The notes: generated by a model from the letters alone, not told the origin. A stretch of 64,000 bases of DNA from Tragulus kanchil (GCA_022376925.1 JAIOJX010000031.1:140820854-140884853); one strand, 5' to 3'; counted from the stretch's first letter, positions 11,522 through 24,179 are shown. Numbers and translations: made by a program.

Positions 11522-12139
11522 ACAACCGCTATGGGCTGTTTGTAGGAAACTCCTGGGGTTTTGTTTGGTTCTGTGTTTCTGTCGTCCAGTCTGCCAAACA
11601 GCCAGCGAGGGACGAGCGCTCACAGCCCACTCCCCTGGCCTCGTGAATGTCAGCCGGCTTTCAGGCCGTATGAGGGTAGGGCTGTGCGTTGCTAGTCGTG
11701 CCCTGTAATTAGTGGGGCCGCCTCGAGGATGCTCTCCCTGGCAAGTAGTGGCTCTAGTCTGGGCCATTCTTGTGCCCCTAGAAAGGAACTGGGCAGGCCG
11801 ATCATGTGGAATCCGTCTTTTGACCTTGGCATTGTACATAACCTCTCTGGCCAGTCCAGCCTTTCTGTTTCTGGAAGAGGTCCAACCTTCTCCAGGTCTG
11901 TTTGGCCCAACCTCAATGCCCTATATTGATCCTTTTGTGCTCATACAGATAATATAAGAACATATCAATACCTCATATGAGATTGGCATACATCCCATGG
12001 AAAAGGCAAAATTCATACCTTCCTATATGTCAAAGACAATGAATGCTAGAGATATTCACAGTCATGCTTTTTGGTGGGGAGGGGAATCATTCTCCTTTTG
12101 TATATGTTTCTTCGTTATGTACTTTACATTAACCTTTAG

Positions 12140-12315
12140 TTTTATTTATTGAACATTTATGTAGAGCGTCCAATGAGCTAGACACTGTCCTAAGCACTGA
12201 ACCATCACAACCGCTCCACGAGGAAGGTATTGTTATTTCCCCGTGATACGAAAGAGGACACAGAGGCACAGAGAAGTTAACAACTGGCCCAGCATCTCAC
12301 AGACGGGGCCAGCAT
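12140..12315 (-). repeat. MIR-like element (also 13327-13505 and 14411-14590)
   Basis: ATTGAACATTTATGTAGAGC, TAGACACTGTCCTAAGCACTG and GAGGCACAGAGAAGTTAACA follow the antisense order of MIR-type repeats. Three copies exist because duplications D and E overlap. Confidence 0.7.
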
Positions 12316-12673
12316 CTGGGCCACTATAAACAGGGGATTTTTGAAGGGTTAAGTTTTCCTAGGTTTGATTTTTTGAACCTAACTTTTCAGCAACTTAAAA
12401 TAGACTCTCATAACTGAGGTAGTCTATGCCAGGCCCATGGGAACCACAAAGAAAATACACAGAGAAGCTACACAAAAGGGGAAGAGAGGAGTGAAAACAT
12501 AGCAAGAAAAATCCAATAAAACAGCCAAGTGGACCGCGAGAGGGCAGAGAATTAAAAGACGGACAGCGGCATGAGCCAAATGGCTGTGGTGGATCCTCCC
12601 CGTTCCACAGTTCCTTTAAATATAAATGGATTAGAGTCTCCAGTTGAAAGACACAGAGTGGCTGGATAGATTA

Positions 12674-12708
12674 AAAAAGAAGAAGAAGAAGAAGAAGAAG
12701 AAGAAAAA
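12674..12708 (+). repeat. (GAA)n microsatellite, duplicate copy
   Basis: Same length as the tract at 11487-11521. Equal repeat number in an unstable trinucleotide argues for a very recent or artificial copy. Confidence 0.95.
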
Positions 12709-13221
12709 ACAACCGCTATGGGCTGTTTGTAGGAAACTCCTGGGGTTTTGTTTGGTTCTGTGTTTCTGTCGTCCAGTCTGCCAAACAGCCAGCGAGGGAC
12801 GAGCGCTCACAGCCCACTCCCCTGGCCTCGTGAATGTCAGCCGGCTTTCAGGCCGTATGAGGGTAGGGCTGTGCGTTGCTAGTCGTGCCCTGTAATTAGT
12901 GGGGCCGCCTCGAGGATGCTCTCCCTGGCAAGTAGTGGCTCTAGTCTGGGCCATTCTTGTGCCCCTAGAAAGGAACTGGGCAGGCCGATCATGTGGAATC
13001 CGTCTTTTGACCTTGGCATTGTACATAACCTCTCTGGCCAGTCCAGCCTTTCTGTTTCTGGAAGAGGTCCAACCTTCTCCAGGTCTGTTTGGCCCAACCT
13101 CAATGCCCTATATTGATCCTTTTGTGCTCATACAGATAATATAAGAACATATCAATACCTCATATGAGATTGGCATACATCCCATGGAAAAGGCAAAATT
13201 CATACCTTCCTATATGTCAAA

Positions 13222-15376
13222 GACAATGAATGCTAGAGATATTCACAGTCATGCTTTTTGGTGGGGAGGGGAATCATTCTCCTTTTGTATATGTTTCTTC
13301 GTTATGTACTTTACATTAACCTTTAGTTTTATTTATTGAACATTTATGTAGAGCGTCCAATGAGCTAGACACTGTCCTAAGCACTGAACCATCACAACCG
13401 CTCCACGAGGAAGGTATTGTTATTTCCCCGTGATACGAAAGAGGACACAGAGGCACAGAGAAGTTAACAACTGGCCCAGCATCTCACAGACGGGGCCAGC
13501 ATCTGGGCCACTATGAAGGGAGGGCTGTGCCTTGCTGCTCATAGTGGCCTGTCGTGAGTGGGGCCACCTCGAGGCCCTTGGCAATGCCTTTGGCCCCGGT
13601 GGCGTCATCCGAGTCCGTGACCCTTAGAGCTCAACCGATCGTGAAATTAACCTAGAGAAGTATTGTTTTCTGAGGTGCACATAGGCTGAGCTTCTGGGGT
13701 CCTGCCTGGGGTGTCTTTGGTGTCTGCTGTTTCTCCGTCTGTGAGTTATGTTTCTCACTCCTGGAGTAGAAAGTGAGGGGCTGGGAGAGCCGCGTGCTAG
13801 GCTGATCCAGAATCTGACGGAGGGAAGCCTTGAGATCCTACACATCTTCCTTGGCCTCAAGGCCCTTTGGCTCCTGAGAGACATGGTCCTGAGAGAGGAC
13901 CAGGGGTTTCGCAGGTGGGCAGTAGCCCTTCAAGGTGGCCTGAAGAACACGGGAAGAACGGAGAGCAGAACCTGGCTGGACTGGTCTTCTCCTGAGCCCT
14001 GGGGGTCATGGACTGTTGGAGCCCTCCCTGTCTCCTTCCTTTGTACAAATGGGGAAAGTGAGGCAGCGTATATGTCTCCCAGGCTAGTATGCCCCCGCCC
14101 CGTGACCACTTGTTTCCTGGTGAGCAGGACTGGGAAGGTAGGGCAAGGCTACAGAGGGATTTGAGTTGATCGGGAATGGGGAGCCGTGGAGAGCTATGGA
14201 GCAGGGGAGGAAGCCTGTGAAAATAAAGAAGTGTTGTGGCAGCTGGATCGGGGTATGTGTCAGGGAGCTGGCCTGGCAGTGTGCTCCCATAGCCCCCTGA
14301 CAGACCCCAGGGACAATGAATGCTAGAGATATCATCGCTTTTTGGTGGGGAGGGGAATCATTCTCCTTTTGTATATGTTTCTTCGTTATGTACTTTACAT
14401 TAACCTTTAGTTTTATTTATTGAACATTTATGTAGAGCGTCCAATGAGCTAGACACTGTCCTAAGCACTGAACCATCACAACCGCTCCACGAGGAAGGTA
14501 TTGTTATTTCCCCGTGATACGAAAGAGGACACAGAGGCACAGAGAAGTTAACAACTGGCCCAGCATCTCACAGACGGGGCCAGCATCTGGGCCACTATGA
14601 AGGGAGGGCTGTGCCTTGCTGCTCATAGTGGCCTGTCGTGAGTGGGGCCACCTCGAGGCCCTTGGCAATGCCTTTGGCCCCGGTGGCGTCATCCGAGTCC
14701 GTGACCCTTAGAGCTCAACCGATCGTGAAATTAACCTAGAGAAGTATTGTTTTCTGAGGTGCACATAGGCTGAGCTTCTGGGGTCCTGCCTGGGGTGTCT
14801 TTGGTGTCTGCTGTTTCTCCGTCTGTGAGTTATGTTTCTCACTCCTGGAGTAGAAAGTGAGGGGCTGGGAGAGCCGCGTGCTAGGCTGATCCAGAATCTG
14901 ACGGAGGGAAGCCTTGAGATCCTACACATCTTCCTTGGCCTCAAGGCCCTTTGGCTCCTGAGAGACATGGTCCTGAGAGAGGACCAGGGGTTTCGCAGGT
15001 GGGCAGTAGCCCTTCAAGGTGGCCTGAAGAACACGGGAAGAACGGAGAGCAGAACCTGGCTGGACTGGTCTTCTCCTGAGCCCTGGGGGTCATGGACTGT
15101 TGGAGCCCTCCCTGTCTCCTTCCTTTGTACAAATGGGGAAAGTGAGGCAGCGTATATGTCTCCCAGGCTAGTATGCCCCCGCCCCGTGACCACTTGTTTC
15201 CTGGTGAGCAGGACTGGGAAGGTAGGGCAAGGCTACAGAGGGATTTGAGTTGATCGGGAATGGGGAGCCGTGGAGAGCTATGGAGCAGGGGAGGAAGCCT
15301 GTGAAAATAAAGAAGTGTTGTGGCAGCTGGATCGGGGTATGTGTCAGGGAGCTGGCCTGGCAGTGTGCTCCCCATA
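13222..15376 (+). repeat. Tandem duplication E, offset 1084-1090
   Basis: Copy 1 is 13222-14292 and copy 2 is 14312-15376. There is about 19 bp of filler at the joint and one 6-bp net deletion at the very start of copy 2 (ATTCACAGTCATGC against ATCATCGC). Because it overlaps duplication D, the segment at 12034-12320 exists three times (again at 13222-13515 and 14312-14600). Confidence 0.92.
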
Positions 15377-15929
15377 GCTGACCGCAGACCAGGAGCCTGG
15401 CTGGACCAAGGTATCACCTGGGCAGCTCTCCCCAGGGTCGGCCAGGTGAGTGGGATGGTCCAGGCTGTGTGGGGGAGGGATGCCATGGCCTCGGTCTCAG
15501 GGTGGAGAGGCCCCATGCACCTGCCTGATGTGCATTCTGGGCAGGGACTTGGCTGCCGCCGCTGCGGACAAAGCTGGCTGGGGCTGTGGGGAGACGCCGG
15601 GCCTATGTTTTGTGCAGGAGCCAGGGCTGGATTCTGGAATAGGCAACCGGCCCAGGTCCCGTCCACGCTGGCCCCACATCAATGAAAGCTGTCGTGGGGC
15701 CAGGGCATTGCTGCCGCTGCCAATGAGAGGGGCAGGGCCTCCTGGGGCTTCTGTCCCCAGAGTCACTGACTCTGTTCTGGCCGGCTGAGGGCACGCTGAA
15801 CCCCTGCCGCACACCCTGCCCACTCTGTGATCCCAGCCCCATTCGGCCCTGCTTGACTTCTCACCCAAGACGGGTTTATCAATACAGAGAAAATACGGGA
15901 TCTACAGAGAGGAGGGATCACCATTTACT

Positions 15930-16035
15930 CTTTTGGCTTCTGTTTTGTATGTTCCAAGCCCTGGGTCAGGTCTGCAGGGCCTTCAGGAATGAAGAAGAAA
16001 GGTACAGTCCCTGTCCTCAATGAGTTTAGCCGTGT
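15930..16035. repeat. L2/MIR-like remnant (copy at 17002-17107)
   Basis: TTCCAAGCCCTGGGTCAGGTC followed by GTACAGTCCCTGTCCTCAATGAG resembles the conserved part of old L2/MIR repeats. Confidence 0.5.
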
Positions 16036-16434
16036 GGGAGACTGGTCTTCCACAAGGAGTAGTCACTAGACCCCTAGGGACAAGGGTGTCACAGATGGCC
16101 AGGGGACAGAGTGGGGACCCTACCGAGTCTGAGGGCCACTGGGGGGCATTTCCAAGAGGGGATGTTAAAGCTAGGATGGAATTAGCTAGAAGGAGAGAGT
16201 AGGGGGAGTGTCTTGGGCAGAGGGGAAGGTGGGCAGGATGGAAAGCATTGACCGTGGGTCAGGTGACGATGGGCAAGGTCAGTTGTAGGTCAGGCTGCCA
16301 CTGGCCCGTTTACCCAGGACAGTTCCCTTCTCTCCTGTTGTCTTAACCTGGTTTTCAAAATTGTCCCCTTTTACTCTCAAAAGTGTCTTGGTTTGGGCAG
16401 TGAAATCATATGGGCACTGCCAGGTCTAGGTATC

Positions 16435-16500
16435 TTTGTTTTACAGATGAGGAAACTGAGGTTCACGAGAATTGGGTTATTCCTGCAAGGTCCGGGCGTG
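16435..16500 (-). repeat. MIR core fragment (copy at 17507-17572)
   Basis: TTTTACAGATGAGGAAACTGAGGTTCACGAG is the familiar antisense MIR core. Confidence 0.65.
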
Positions 16501-17764
16501 AGGATGGGACAGAGCTGGGAGGGGAACTGAGCCTGCTTGACTTGAAAGCCCAGGCTTTCCGTTAATCCCATGCAGCCTTTCACAGTCAGGTATAAGGTTA
16601 CAGACGTATGCAGCTGAAAGGCTCTCTGAGCATGGGCTCTGTGCCCACTGCTGTCCTGGGGTGGGGGGGACAAAGCTGGCTGGGGCTGTGGGAGACGCCG
16701 GGCCTATGTTTTGTGCAACCGGCCCAGGTCCCGTCCACGCTGGCCCCACATCAATGAAAGCTGTCGTGGGGCCAGGGCATTGCTGCCGCTGCCAATGAGA
16801 GGGGCAGGGCCTCCTGGGGCTTCTGTCCCCAGAGTCACTGACTCTGTTCTGGCCGGCTGAGGGCACGCTGAACCCCTGCCGCACACCCTGCCCACTCTGT
16901 GATCCCAGCCCCATTCGGCCCTGCTTGACTTCTCACCCAAGACGGGTTTATCAATACAGAGAAAATACGGGATCTACAGAGAGGAGGGATCACCATTTAC
17001 TCTTTTGGCTTCTGTTTTGTATGTTCCAAGCCCTGGGTCAGGTCTGCAGGGCCTTCAGGAATGAAGAAGAAAGGTACAGTCCCTGTCCTCAATGAGTTTA
17101 GCCGTGTGGGAGACTGGTCTTCCACAAGGAGTAGTCACTAGACCCCTAGGGACAAGGGTGTCACAGATGGCCAGGGGACAGAGTGGGGACCCTACCGAGT
17201 CTGAGGGCCACTGGGGGGCATTTCCAAGAGGGGATGTTAAAGCTAGGATGGAATTAGCTAGAAGGAGAGAGTAGGGGGAGTGTCTTGGGCAGAGGGGAAG
17301 GTGGGCAGGATGGAAAGCATTGACCGTGGGTCAGGTGACGATGGGCAAGGTCAGTTGTAGGTCAGGCTGCCACTGGCCCGTTTACCCAGGACAGTTCCCT
17401 TCTCTCCTGTTGTCTTAACCTGGTTTTCAAAATTGTCCCCTTTTACTCTCAAAAGTGTCTTGGTTTGGGCAGTGAAATCATATGGGCACTGCCAGGTCTA
17501 GGTATCTTTGTTTTACAGATGAGGAAACTGAGGTTCACGAGAATTGGGTTATTCCTGCAAGGTCCGGGCGTGAGGATGGGACAGAGCTGGGAGGGGAACT
17601 GAGCCTGCTTGACTTGAAAGCCCAGGCTTTCCGTTAATCCCATGCAGCCTTTCACAGTCAGGTATAAGGTTACAGACGTATGCAGCTGAAAGGCTCTCTG
17701 AGCATGGGCTCTGTGCCCACTGCTGTCCTGGGGTGGGTGGGGAGCGAGGAGGCTGAATTGAGCA

Positions 17765-18085
17765 GGACTCATTCATGACAGAGAATAAGCTCGAACTGGC
17801 TTAAACCAGAAGGGGAAATTTAGTGGTTCATGTAACTGAGAAGTTTAGGAGAGGCACTAGCTTCAGGCATAGCTTGATCCAGATGCATAGGCAGCATTAT
17901 CAGGGCATACTTTCCATTAGGTTTACCTCCTAGGTCTCTTTCCCTCTGTGATGGGTTTTTTCTCAGACAGATTCTCCCTGTAAGGAGGTAAAATGTATTC
18001 CTCAGGGTCAGATCCCTATCTTTGCATCTCATTCGTGTCACCAGAAAGAGACCAGATGTCCTTGGGATTGCTTCTCTTTGACCTT
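17765..18085. repeat. Ancient interspersed repeat, same family as 61745-62160
   Basis: GGTTCATGTAACTGAGAAGTT, CTTCAGGCATAGCTTGATCCAG and CTCTTTCCCTCTGTGATGGG line up with motifs in the same order at 61745-62160. I do not recognise the family name with confidence. Confidence 0.55.
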
Positions 18086-18097
18086 GGACCATGGGCC

Positions 18098-18285
18098 TGT
18101 GCATGCTCCGTCGTATCTCATTCTTTGTGACTCCATGAATTGTAGCCCGCCAGGCTCCTCTGTCCATTTTTCAGGCAATACTGGAGTGGGCTGCCATTTC
18201 CTTCTCCAGGGGATCATCCCACCCCAGGGATCGAACCTGGGTCTCTGTGACTTCTGCATTGGCAGGCGGGTTCTTCTGCATTGGC
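18098..18285 (-). mobile_element. Bov-tA SINE
   Basis: The + strand shows the antisense: TTTGTGACTCCATGAATTGT, GCCCGCCAGGCTCCTCTGTCC, GGGATCGAACCTGGGTCTC and GCATTGGCAGGCGGGTTCTT. Confidence 0.9.
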
Positions 18286-20924
18286 AGTCAAGGGACCCAG
18301 GGTCCTTGACTTCACTGGCTTGGTCGTGGGGTGGTGCCTTTTTTGAGACTGACGGGCCTGTCTGCTCCCTATGAATTCACCAAATGTGTCAGGATGCCTC
18401 CAACTACCCAGGCAGTTCCGTGGAGAGGGGGCTTAGGTCCACAGGAGCAGACGCACAGCCTGAGACTAGGATAGTGGGCCAGGGGTGCGTGGAGGATGAG
18501 CTCCCAGACCAGACCGGTGTAGACGGGGGGGGGGGTTGGGGGTCAGAGAATGGGAAGGAGCAGGCAAGGTGCAATTTCAGAGAAAGTCCTGGTTTTAGCC
18601 TGACCCTGGGGGCAGTTCTGGACTGTAGTTGTGGCTCAGAGTCAATCCCCACGGGAGACCTGAAAGCTGGGCTTTCATTCGGCTCCGGGCAGACCCTTGC
18701 CCAGGCCACGTGGTGGAGAGACGGCTGGGGAATGTGGGGTTCTCTGATCCTACAAACAAAGCGCTCAGGCTGTTCTATGAAGAAACCTCACTGGTGCGGG
18801 CTGACAGCGGGGAACTGTGCACTGAAGGGAGAGGGGAATGGTAAATGAGACGGAGGGGTGAGCCTGCATCAGAGGGTCTACAGAAGTTGGGAAACCCCCC
18901 ATGTTGTGGGTGCCTTGAGGAGGTTCCTAATGAGAATAGTCTATAAAGGCTTGCGAAGTCCCCCAGCAGAACCCCGGCACTTCTCCAGGCTGCATGGACC
19001 ACAGGTCTGGTCACTGGTCGGAGTGCTTCAGCCCGGGCCTCCGGTGGAGCCGAGAGGCTCTGGCCTTTATTTCGGGCCCTGAGAGGGGCTCATCTTTCGC
19101 TGCCTGCTACGGATGATCTGCATTCTGACCATGGCCCTGCTGCCCTTTGGCTTTTCGACTCGGGACAAGTCCTGTTGCTTTCTGAGGACTCCGTCTCCCT
19201 GTCCTCTGAGAGTACTTGACCTCCACTTCACAACGAGGCTCAACGTGGAATTTGGTCTGTGTGGCCTTTTTCCGGGGGAACGTTCTTAGAGGCGTTTGGA
19301 CCTTTCTGAAGCAGGGTGCCCGTCTAGCCCCCGCACCCGTGGTCTGGGAGGCTGTGTGCATATGTGCTGAAGGCCTGTTTTCCACTGCCGCTGAGGCACG
19401 CCCTCAGGGTTCTCTTCTACTGGGAGCCTTCCTCCTGGGGACCCTGGTCTCTCCCAACTGCACCGTGTTCTAGCCTCCCCTTTCAGAGCCTCAGTCTCTT
19501 CAGCTGTACAAGGGGGTGAGCGCTGACCGTGGTGGCCTCCTGGAGCTGGTGGGTGAGTCGAAGACCCAGGGATGGACCAAAGTGCAGGGGTGGTGGACGG
19601 ACTCGCTGCTGGGGGTGCTTCTGGCTACTGGGCCCACGAACATCCTCAGACCCTGGACGCTGGCCACCCTGAATCTCCCGGACCTCCATGGACTGTTCAA
19701 GGGCCCTCTGGTGACAGGAGTCCTAGATGTGGGTTGCTGGCCAGACCGTCGGGGGCTGCCGTCCTGACCCCCAAACCTGTTTTTTGGTCTCTTCCTCCCT
19801 TCCTTCTTCCCTTCCTGCCTTCCTTGCCTGAGCATGGAAACAGCAGAATTGGGTGGGCCGCCCGTGGGGCAGGAGGGCGGAGCTGCAGCCCTCCCCCTCC
19901 CAGGGACAGCCCAGTTTGACATGCTCAGCTGGCCTCATGCCATTTCTGGAATCAAAGCCTTGTCTGCATTACGCGACCACAAAGAGGGGTCTTGCCGGCC
20001 CGTGGCTTCCTGTGTGCGCGGCCAAAGGCAGTGAGACGCGGTGGTTTCCAGCGGTGGTCTTTTCACGGTCTGTGAGCTCAGCCTGGCCATGGGAGCGGGC
20101 GGTGGGGTCTGAGCTGCAGTGAAGCCCAAGGCTTCCACCCCGCTTCCCAGCAAGGACCAGAAACCACCCCTCGCCCCATGTCCCTGGCGAGTTGTACACC
20201 TCACCACCTGTTGGAGCCTGTGGGCAGTTTACCATGTGCCAGTCCTTCTAGAACCAGCATGGGTGCCCATTTTCATTTTCTTCCAGTTGCCTGACTGTTA
20301 TTAACACCCGTGATTGTAAACACCTTCATGCACGTTCATGACAGGCAACTAAAGACCTTGGATGCAGTGGCAGGAACAAACCTTTGGGAACATTCTGGTG
20401 CTGGTCTCTCCCCAAGGGCCTCTCGGACTACTCTGCGTGGAAACACACACAGATACTTTTTGCCAATGCAGTCAGATTCTGTCTGCTCTTTGGCGATGGT
20501 GTTTCTCTTTCAAGAAAACCTGGATGTGTCTTTCTGAGTCAGTGCATATAGAGCTGCATTCTATATGTATTCCTCAATATGTATCAATATGTATTTGTAG
20601 CTTGCCTCATCTGTCAGGCTCTGCTGTGTGTGACAGACGGTGGTAAGTGCCCCAGAGAAAAGCAAGGCAGGGAGGCAGGGGCAGGAGATGCTGCCGTTTT
20701 AAATGGGGGTGTTTGAAAGACCTCATGCAGGTGATGAAGTGACCAAAACCTGGAGGAGGGGTGAGAGGAGAGAATATTTGAAGGAAGAGTTCCAGGCAGA
20801 GGAAAAAGTCAGTATAAAGGCCCTGAGGTTTGAGCAACAAGCATGTTCAAGCAACAGCAAGGGGGCCAGCTGGGGCAGAGAGACAGAGAAATAGCAGATG
20901 ACAGCAGGGAGGTGACGTTACAGA
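18286..20924. other. Mostly unique intron DNA
   Basis: No exon was recognised. Minor items are a poly-G run at about 18527-18538 and a CCTT-rich tract at about 19793-19827. Overlapping frames on both strands are chance. Confidence 0.5.
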
Positions 20925-20936
20925 CTGGGTGGGGCT

Positions 20937-21276
20937 TTTTAATATAAATTTTATTTATTTATTGTTGGCTATTCTGGGCTTTCACGGCTGCCGCAGGCTT
21001 AGTTGCAGGGAGTGGGGGCTATTCTCCAGGTGAACAGGCTTCTTGCTGCAGTGACTTCTCTTGCTGTGGAACTTGGCTGCAAGGTACACGGGCTTCAGTA
21101 GTTATGGCCCATGGGCTGCAGAGTTGCAGCTCCGAGGCTCTAGAGCACAGGCTCCATCGCTGTGACTCACACGCTCAGTCGCTCCGCAGCCTGTGGGAAC
21201 TTCCCGGATCAGGGATCGAACCTGGGTCTCCTGCATTGGCAGGCGGATTCTTCACCACTGAGCCACCCGGGAAGCC
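20937..21276 (-). mobile_element. Long tRNA-derived ruminant SINE with target-site duplication
   Basis: Minus-strand element ending at GGCTTCCCGGGTGGCTCAGT (reverse complement near 21276), with a T-rich AATATAAATTTTATTTATTT start on the + strand. CTGGGTGGGGCT at 20925-20936 is repeated at 21277-21288, a 12-bp target-site duplication. Confidence 0.88.
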
Positions 21277-21288
21277 CTGGGTGGGGCT

Positions 21289-23870
21289 CTGTGGGGCGCT
21301 AGCGGGACCTTGAGGAAGGGGATGGGAGGTGGGTGCAGAGGGCAGGGGAGGATTGCCTTTGTGCCGGTGCTGGAGCGCACGGTGCAGGCGAGGAGGGAGG
21401 CCGTGGAGTCGGGGTTCCTTGAGGAGGCAGAGCCAGCAGGATGTACTGGAACAGGGGGGCTGAAGACACGTGGTGGGATGACCGCGGGCGCCTGGCCTGA
21501 GCCGCGGGAAGGAGCGCGCTGGCCCGCCGGGACACAGGGAAGGCGTCGGGAGCAGGGCCGGACGTGCAGCCTGAGACGCTGGCTGGGAGGCTGGACGGAG
21601 CCGCCGGGTAGGCAGGGAAGCGGTGCCGTTCTTCTTCGTGGAACAAGTTTAATTTCTTTTTAGTATACAAACACTGCACGTTCGTGGCTTAAAAGAGAGA
21701 AGAGAGATGACAGAGAATCCAGGCAGACGAGAAAGCTGGACAACAGGAGGGATGGCACTTCAGCTCCCAAGAGCAGCTCTGGGGTGACCTTCCGGAAGCA
21801 TTCCGGAGAATGGGCCTGTTTTCTTTATGAACAAATCGGGACCGGCTGTTCCGCACCTGCCTGCCCGCCTGATGGTGCCGTGGATTCTCGGAGCCCTCAC
21901 CCCCCGACAGTGTTCTTTCACGGCCGCCTTGTGTGTGACCCTCAGGGCCCGTCTGGGTCACGGGCCCATGTTGCAGATGTGGATGCTGAGGCTCCAATCA
22001 GGCAACACACCCGCAGCTAAGATCCCGAAGGAACTGAGTCCTTTGGGAGCTTGGAGGGGTGACCCTTGATTCTGCCCCAGTTCCGTGATGGGGTGGGCGT
22101 TGGGCGTCAGCTGCCACACCAGAGCGGGGCAGGGGTAAGACTTCACCCGGCTGTCCAGGGACAAGGGCTCTCGCAGCAGAGGAAAGACCCCCAGGCAGGC
22201 GGTCCAGCCGGGGAGAGTGATGGTGAGAGGTTGTCAGAGCTGGGTTATGGGGGCGGTGAGTCAGGATGGGGGAACCAGGAGAGAGGAGGCAGGCCTGGGG
22301 TCAGCTAGGCTCAGAGGGGCAGGAGAATGGCCCCTGTAGGAGCTTCTGAGCCAGATGGTGCTGGGGTGTCTGTCTGTCTGTCTGTCTGGGTGTGTCTATG
22401 TGCCTAGCAGGAAGGTCTAGAGTCTGGTTCTCTCAGGAAACTGACGAGGATTCTTTCAATATTCAAAACAAGAGGAACTTACTCCCTTTATTTACATTAG
22501 CAGAAACCAGAAGCCGAAACTTCTCTCAAAGCTGAGAGAAATACCATGCTTCCCTGGGTCCCCTGGCCTCTCGGGGCCCCTGGCAGGGCTGGCCTCCACC
22601 CTGGGCAGGGGTGTGCATCCTTTCCACCCAATGAGGTGGCCTGTGATCTGCGAGGCCCCACCCTCTGGTCCACAGATGACAGGGCGTCTACCTTAAGCAA
22701 CCTGGATCACGGCCACCTTGCTCGGCTGGGCACGCGCGCGGGACCCTGGCAGTAGACCTGGGGCCTGTCCCAAGGCCAGGAGCCTCTGGCCATGGCAGCC
22801 CCAGCTGCTGGAAGATCAGAGCCCCCCACCACCACCCTCCCCCACCCCCGGCCCCTCTGGCCTCTCCAGTTATCAGCACCTGGCGGAGGGGCGTGGCCGG
22901 CCCGGGGCATGGCTCGCTGGTCGTGTGGCAGGGTCAGCTGGCGGTGGCGTGGCTGGCCGGGGGCCAGGTGGGAGGCAGAGACGCTGAGAGGTGCTGAGTG
23001 CAGGCAGCTTGCCGGGCACGCTGCTCGAGGCCTCGTGGGGCGGCTGAGGCCCCGCTGGGTCCGGCTTTGATCAGCTGTACGGCGGCCCGAAGACAGCGGG
23101 GGTGGAAGAGAGGCTGGGGAGGTTGGGGGTGGGGGGCAGAGAATGAAAGAGGGGGCCCGGAGAGAGAAGGAACGCCTGCGCTGGTGGGGTGCCGACTGCC
23201 TGGCCAGTGCTGCGTGCCTCCACTGGCCCTCCCGTGTCCTCTCTGCCGCCGCCCCGCCCGGCGGGGACCATTATTTCCACGTTCAGATGAGGAAACTGAG
23301 GCACCGACCAGTGACGTCAATTGTACAGGGTCCCACGGGAGCCAGGGTCAGAATCAGGTGGTCCAGTGAGTCACGTCCCCTCTCTAAGCCGCAGTTTCCT
23401 CAGGGCTGAAATGGGGTGACATCAGCGCCCAACCCATGGGCTGTTCGGAGGGTTCAGCAGTGCACCCAGCGGGCTGAGCAGAGCTCCGGTATAGGCCGGC
23501 CCTTAGCGAAGAAACGCTGGTGCGATGATCACTGAGTCGCTTCTCTTCATGACCTCCGTTACTCCCACGCCCCAACAGCCCATGGGCCCCTGGTTTCCCA
23601 AGGAGAAACTCCTCTGAACACTGAATGGTAGGAAAATTCCAGTCATGCAGCAGCCAGCGCCACGGCCCGCCCGGCCCGGGACCATCTGCACGGGTCGGGT
23701 CCTTTCCTCGGAGGAGCTCTGCAATCCCAGAGGTTGGAGGTTAGGGCCGGTTCTGGGTCATGCTAAACTTTGCCGTTTTCTGGTGGCATCCGCCATGTCT
23801 CCATGTCCAGAAGTCACATTCCAAACGCATGAGCCCTCGAGGGAGGGCCTGGGGCTGGGGCAGAGGAACA
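21289..23870. other. Mostly unique intron DNA, CpG-richer at 22700-23280
   Basis: A (TGTC)n run lies at 22365-22389 and a MIR core (AGATGAGGAAACTGAGGCAC) at 23285-23304. The 22700-23280 stretch has visibly more CpG than its surroundings. No exon was recognised; whether it acts as an internal promoter cannot be judged from sequence. Confidence 0.5.
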
Positions 23871-24179
23871 GCCATGGGCCGTGAGAACGTTGTTTCGTCC
23901 AAACTTACCAGGTGCTCAGCTCGCTCACGGCTTCCCCACTTCCTCCCCCAGCTCCTGTCCACCTGTCAGACCTGGCCTGAGGGCTCAGGCTGGAGCAGAG
24001 GGCCGGGGCTTCAGCCTGGGGCTCCCTCAACCTCGTCCTTCCCAGAGCCCGTTCCACCTTCTACCAGGGATGGCACTTGACGTCACTCGTGTATTTTAAC
24101 AGTTCCGTCTTTGTTCCGTACGCAGTGTATTTTTTTAAACCTTGATTTCAGCCAGGACATCCCACCCATCGTTTTATTG

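Larger units (their letters stand above)
11160..13515 (+). repeat. Tandem duplication D, offset 1187
   Basis: Copy 1 is 11160-12327 and copy 2 is 12347-13515. About 19 bases of filler (ACAGGGGATTTTTGAAG-like) separate them. The copies include the same (GAA)n microsatellite with the same repeat count. The last part of copy 2 is also the start of duplication E. Confidence 0.93.
15567..17735 (+). repeat. Tandem duplication F, offset 1102 falling to 1072
   Basis: Copy 1 is 15567-16664 and copy 2 is 16669-17735. Copy 2 lacks 29 bp present at about 15619-15647, with GCA at both deletion ends, and one G. The joint is a G-rich run (GGGGTGGGGGGGAC). Confidence 0.92.

Noticed and set aside
11444..11839. 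Minus-strand open frame with a run of Phe (and a plus-strand frame with a run of Lys), repeated at 12631-13026
   Set aside because: Created by the (GAA)n microsatellite; no family resemblance and duplicated with the intron DNA.
14941..15666. 241-codon minus-strand open frame
   Set aside because: Runs across the end of duplication E copy 2 into unique intron; composition Pro/Ser-rich without any family match.
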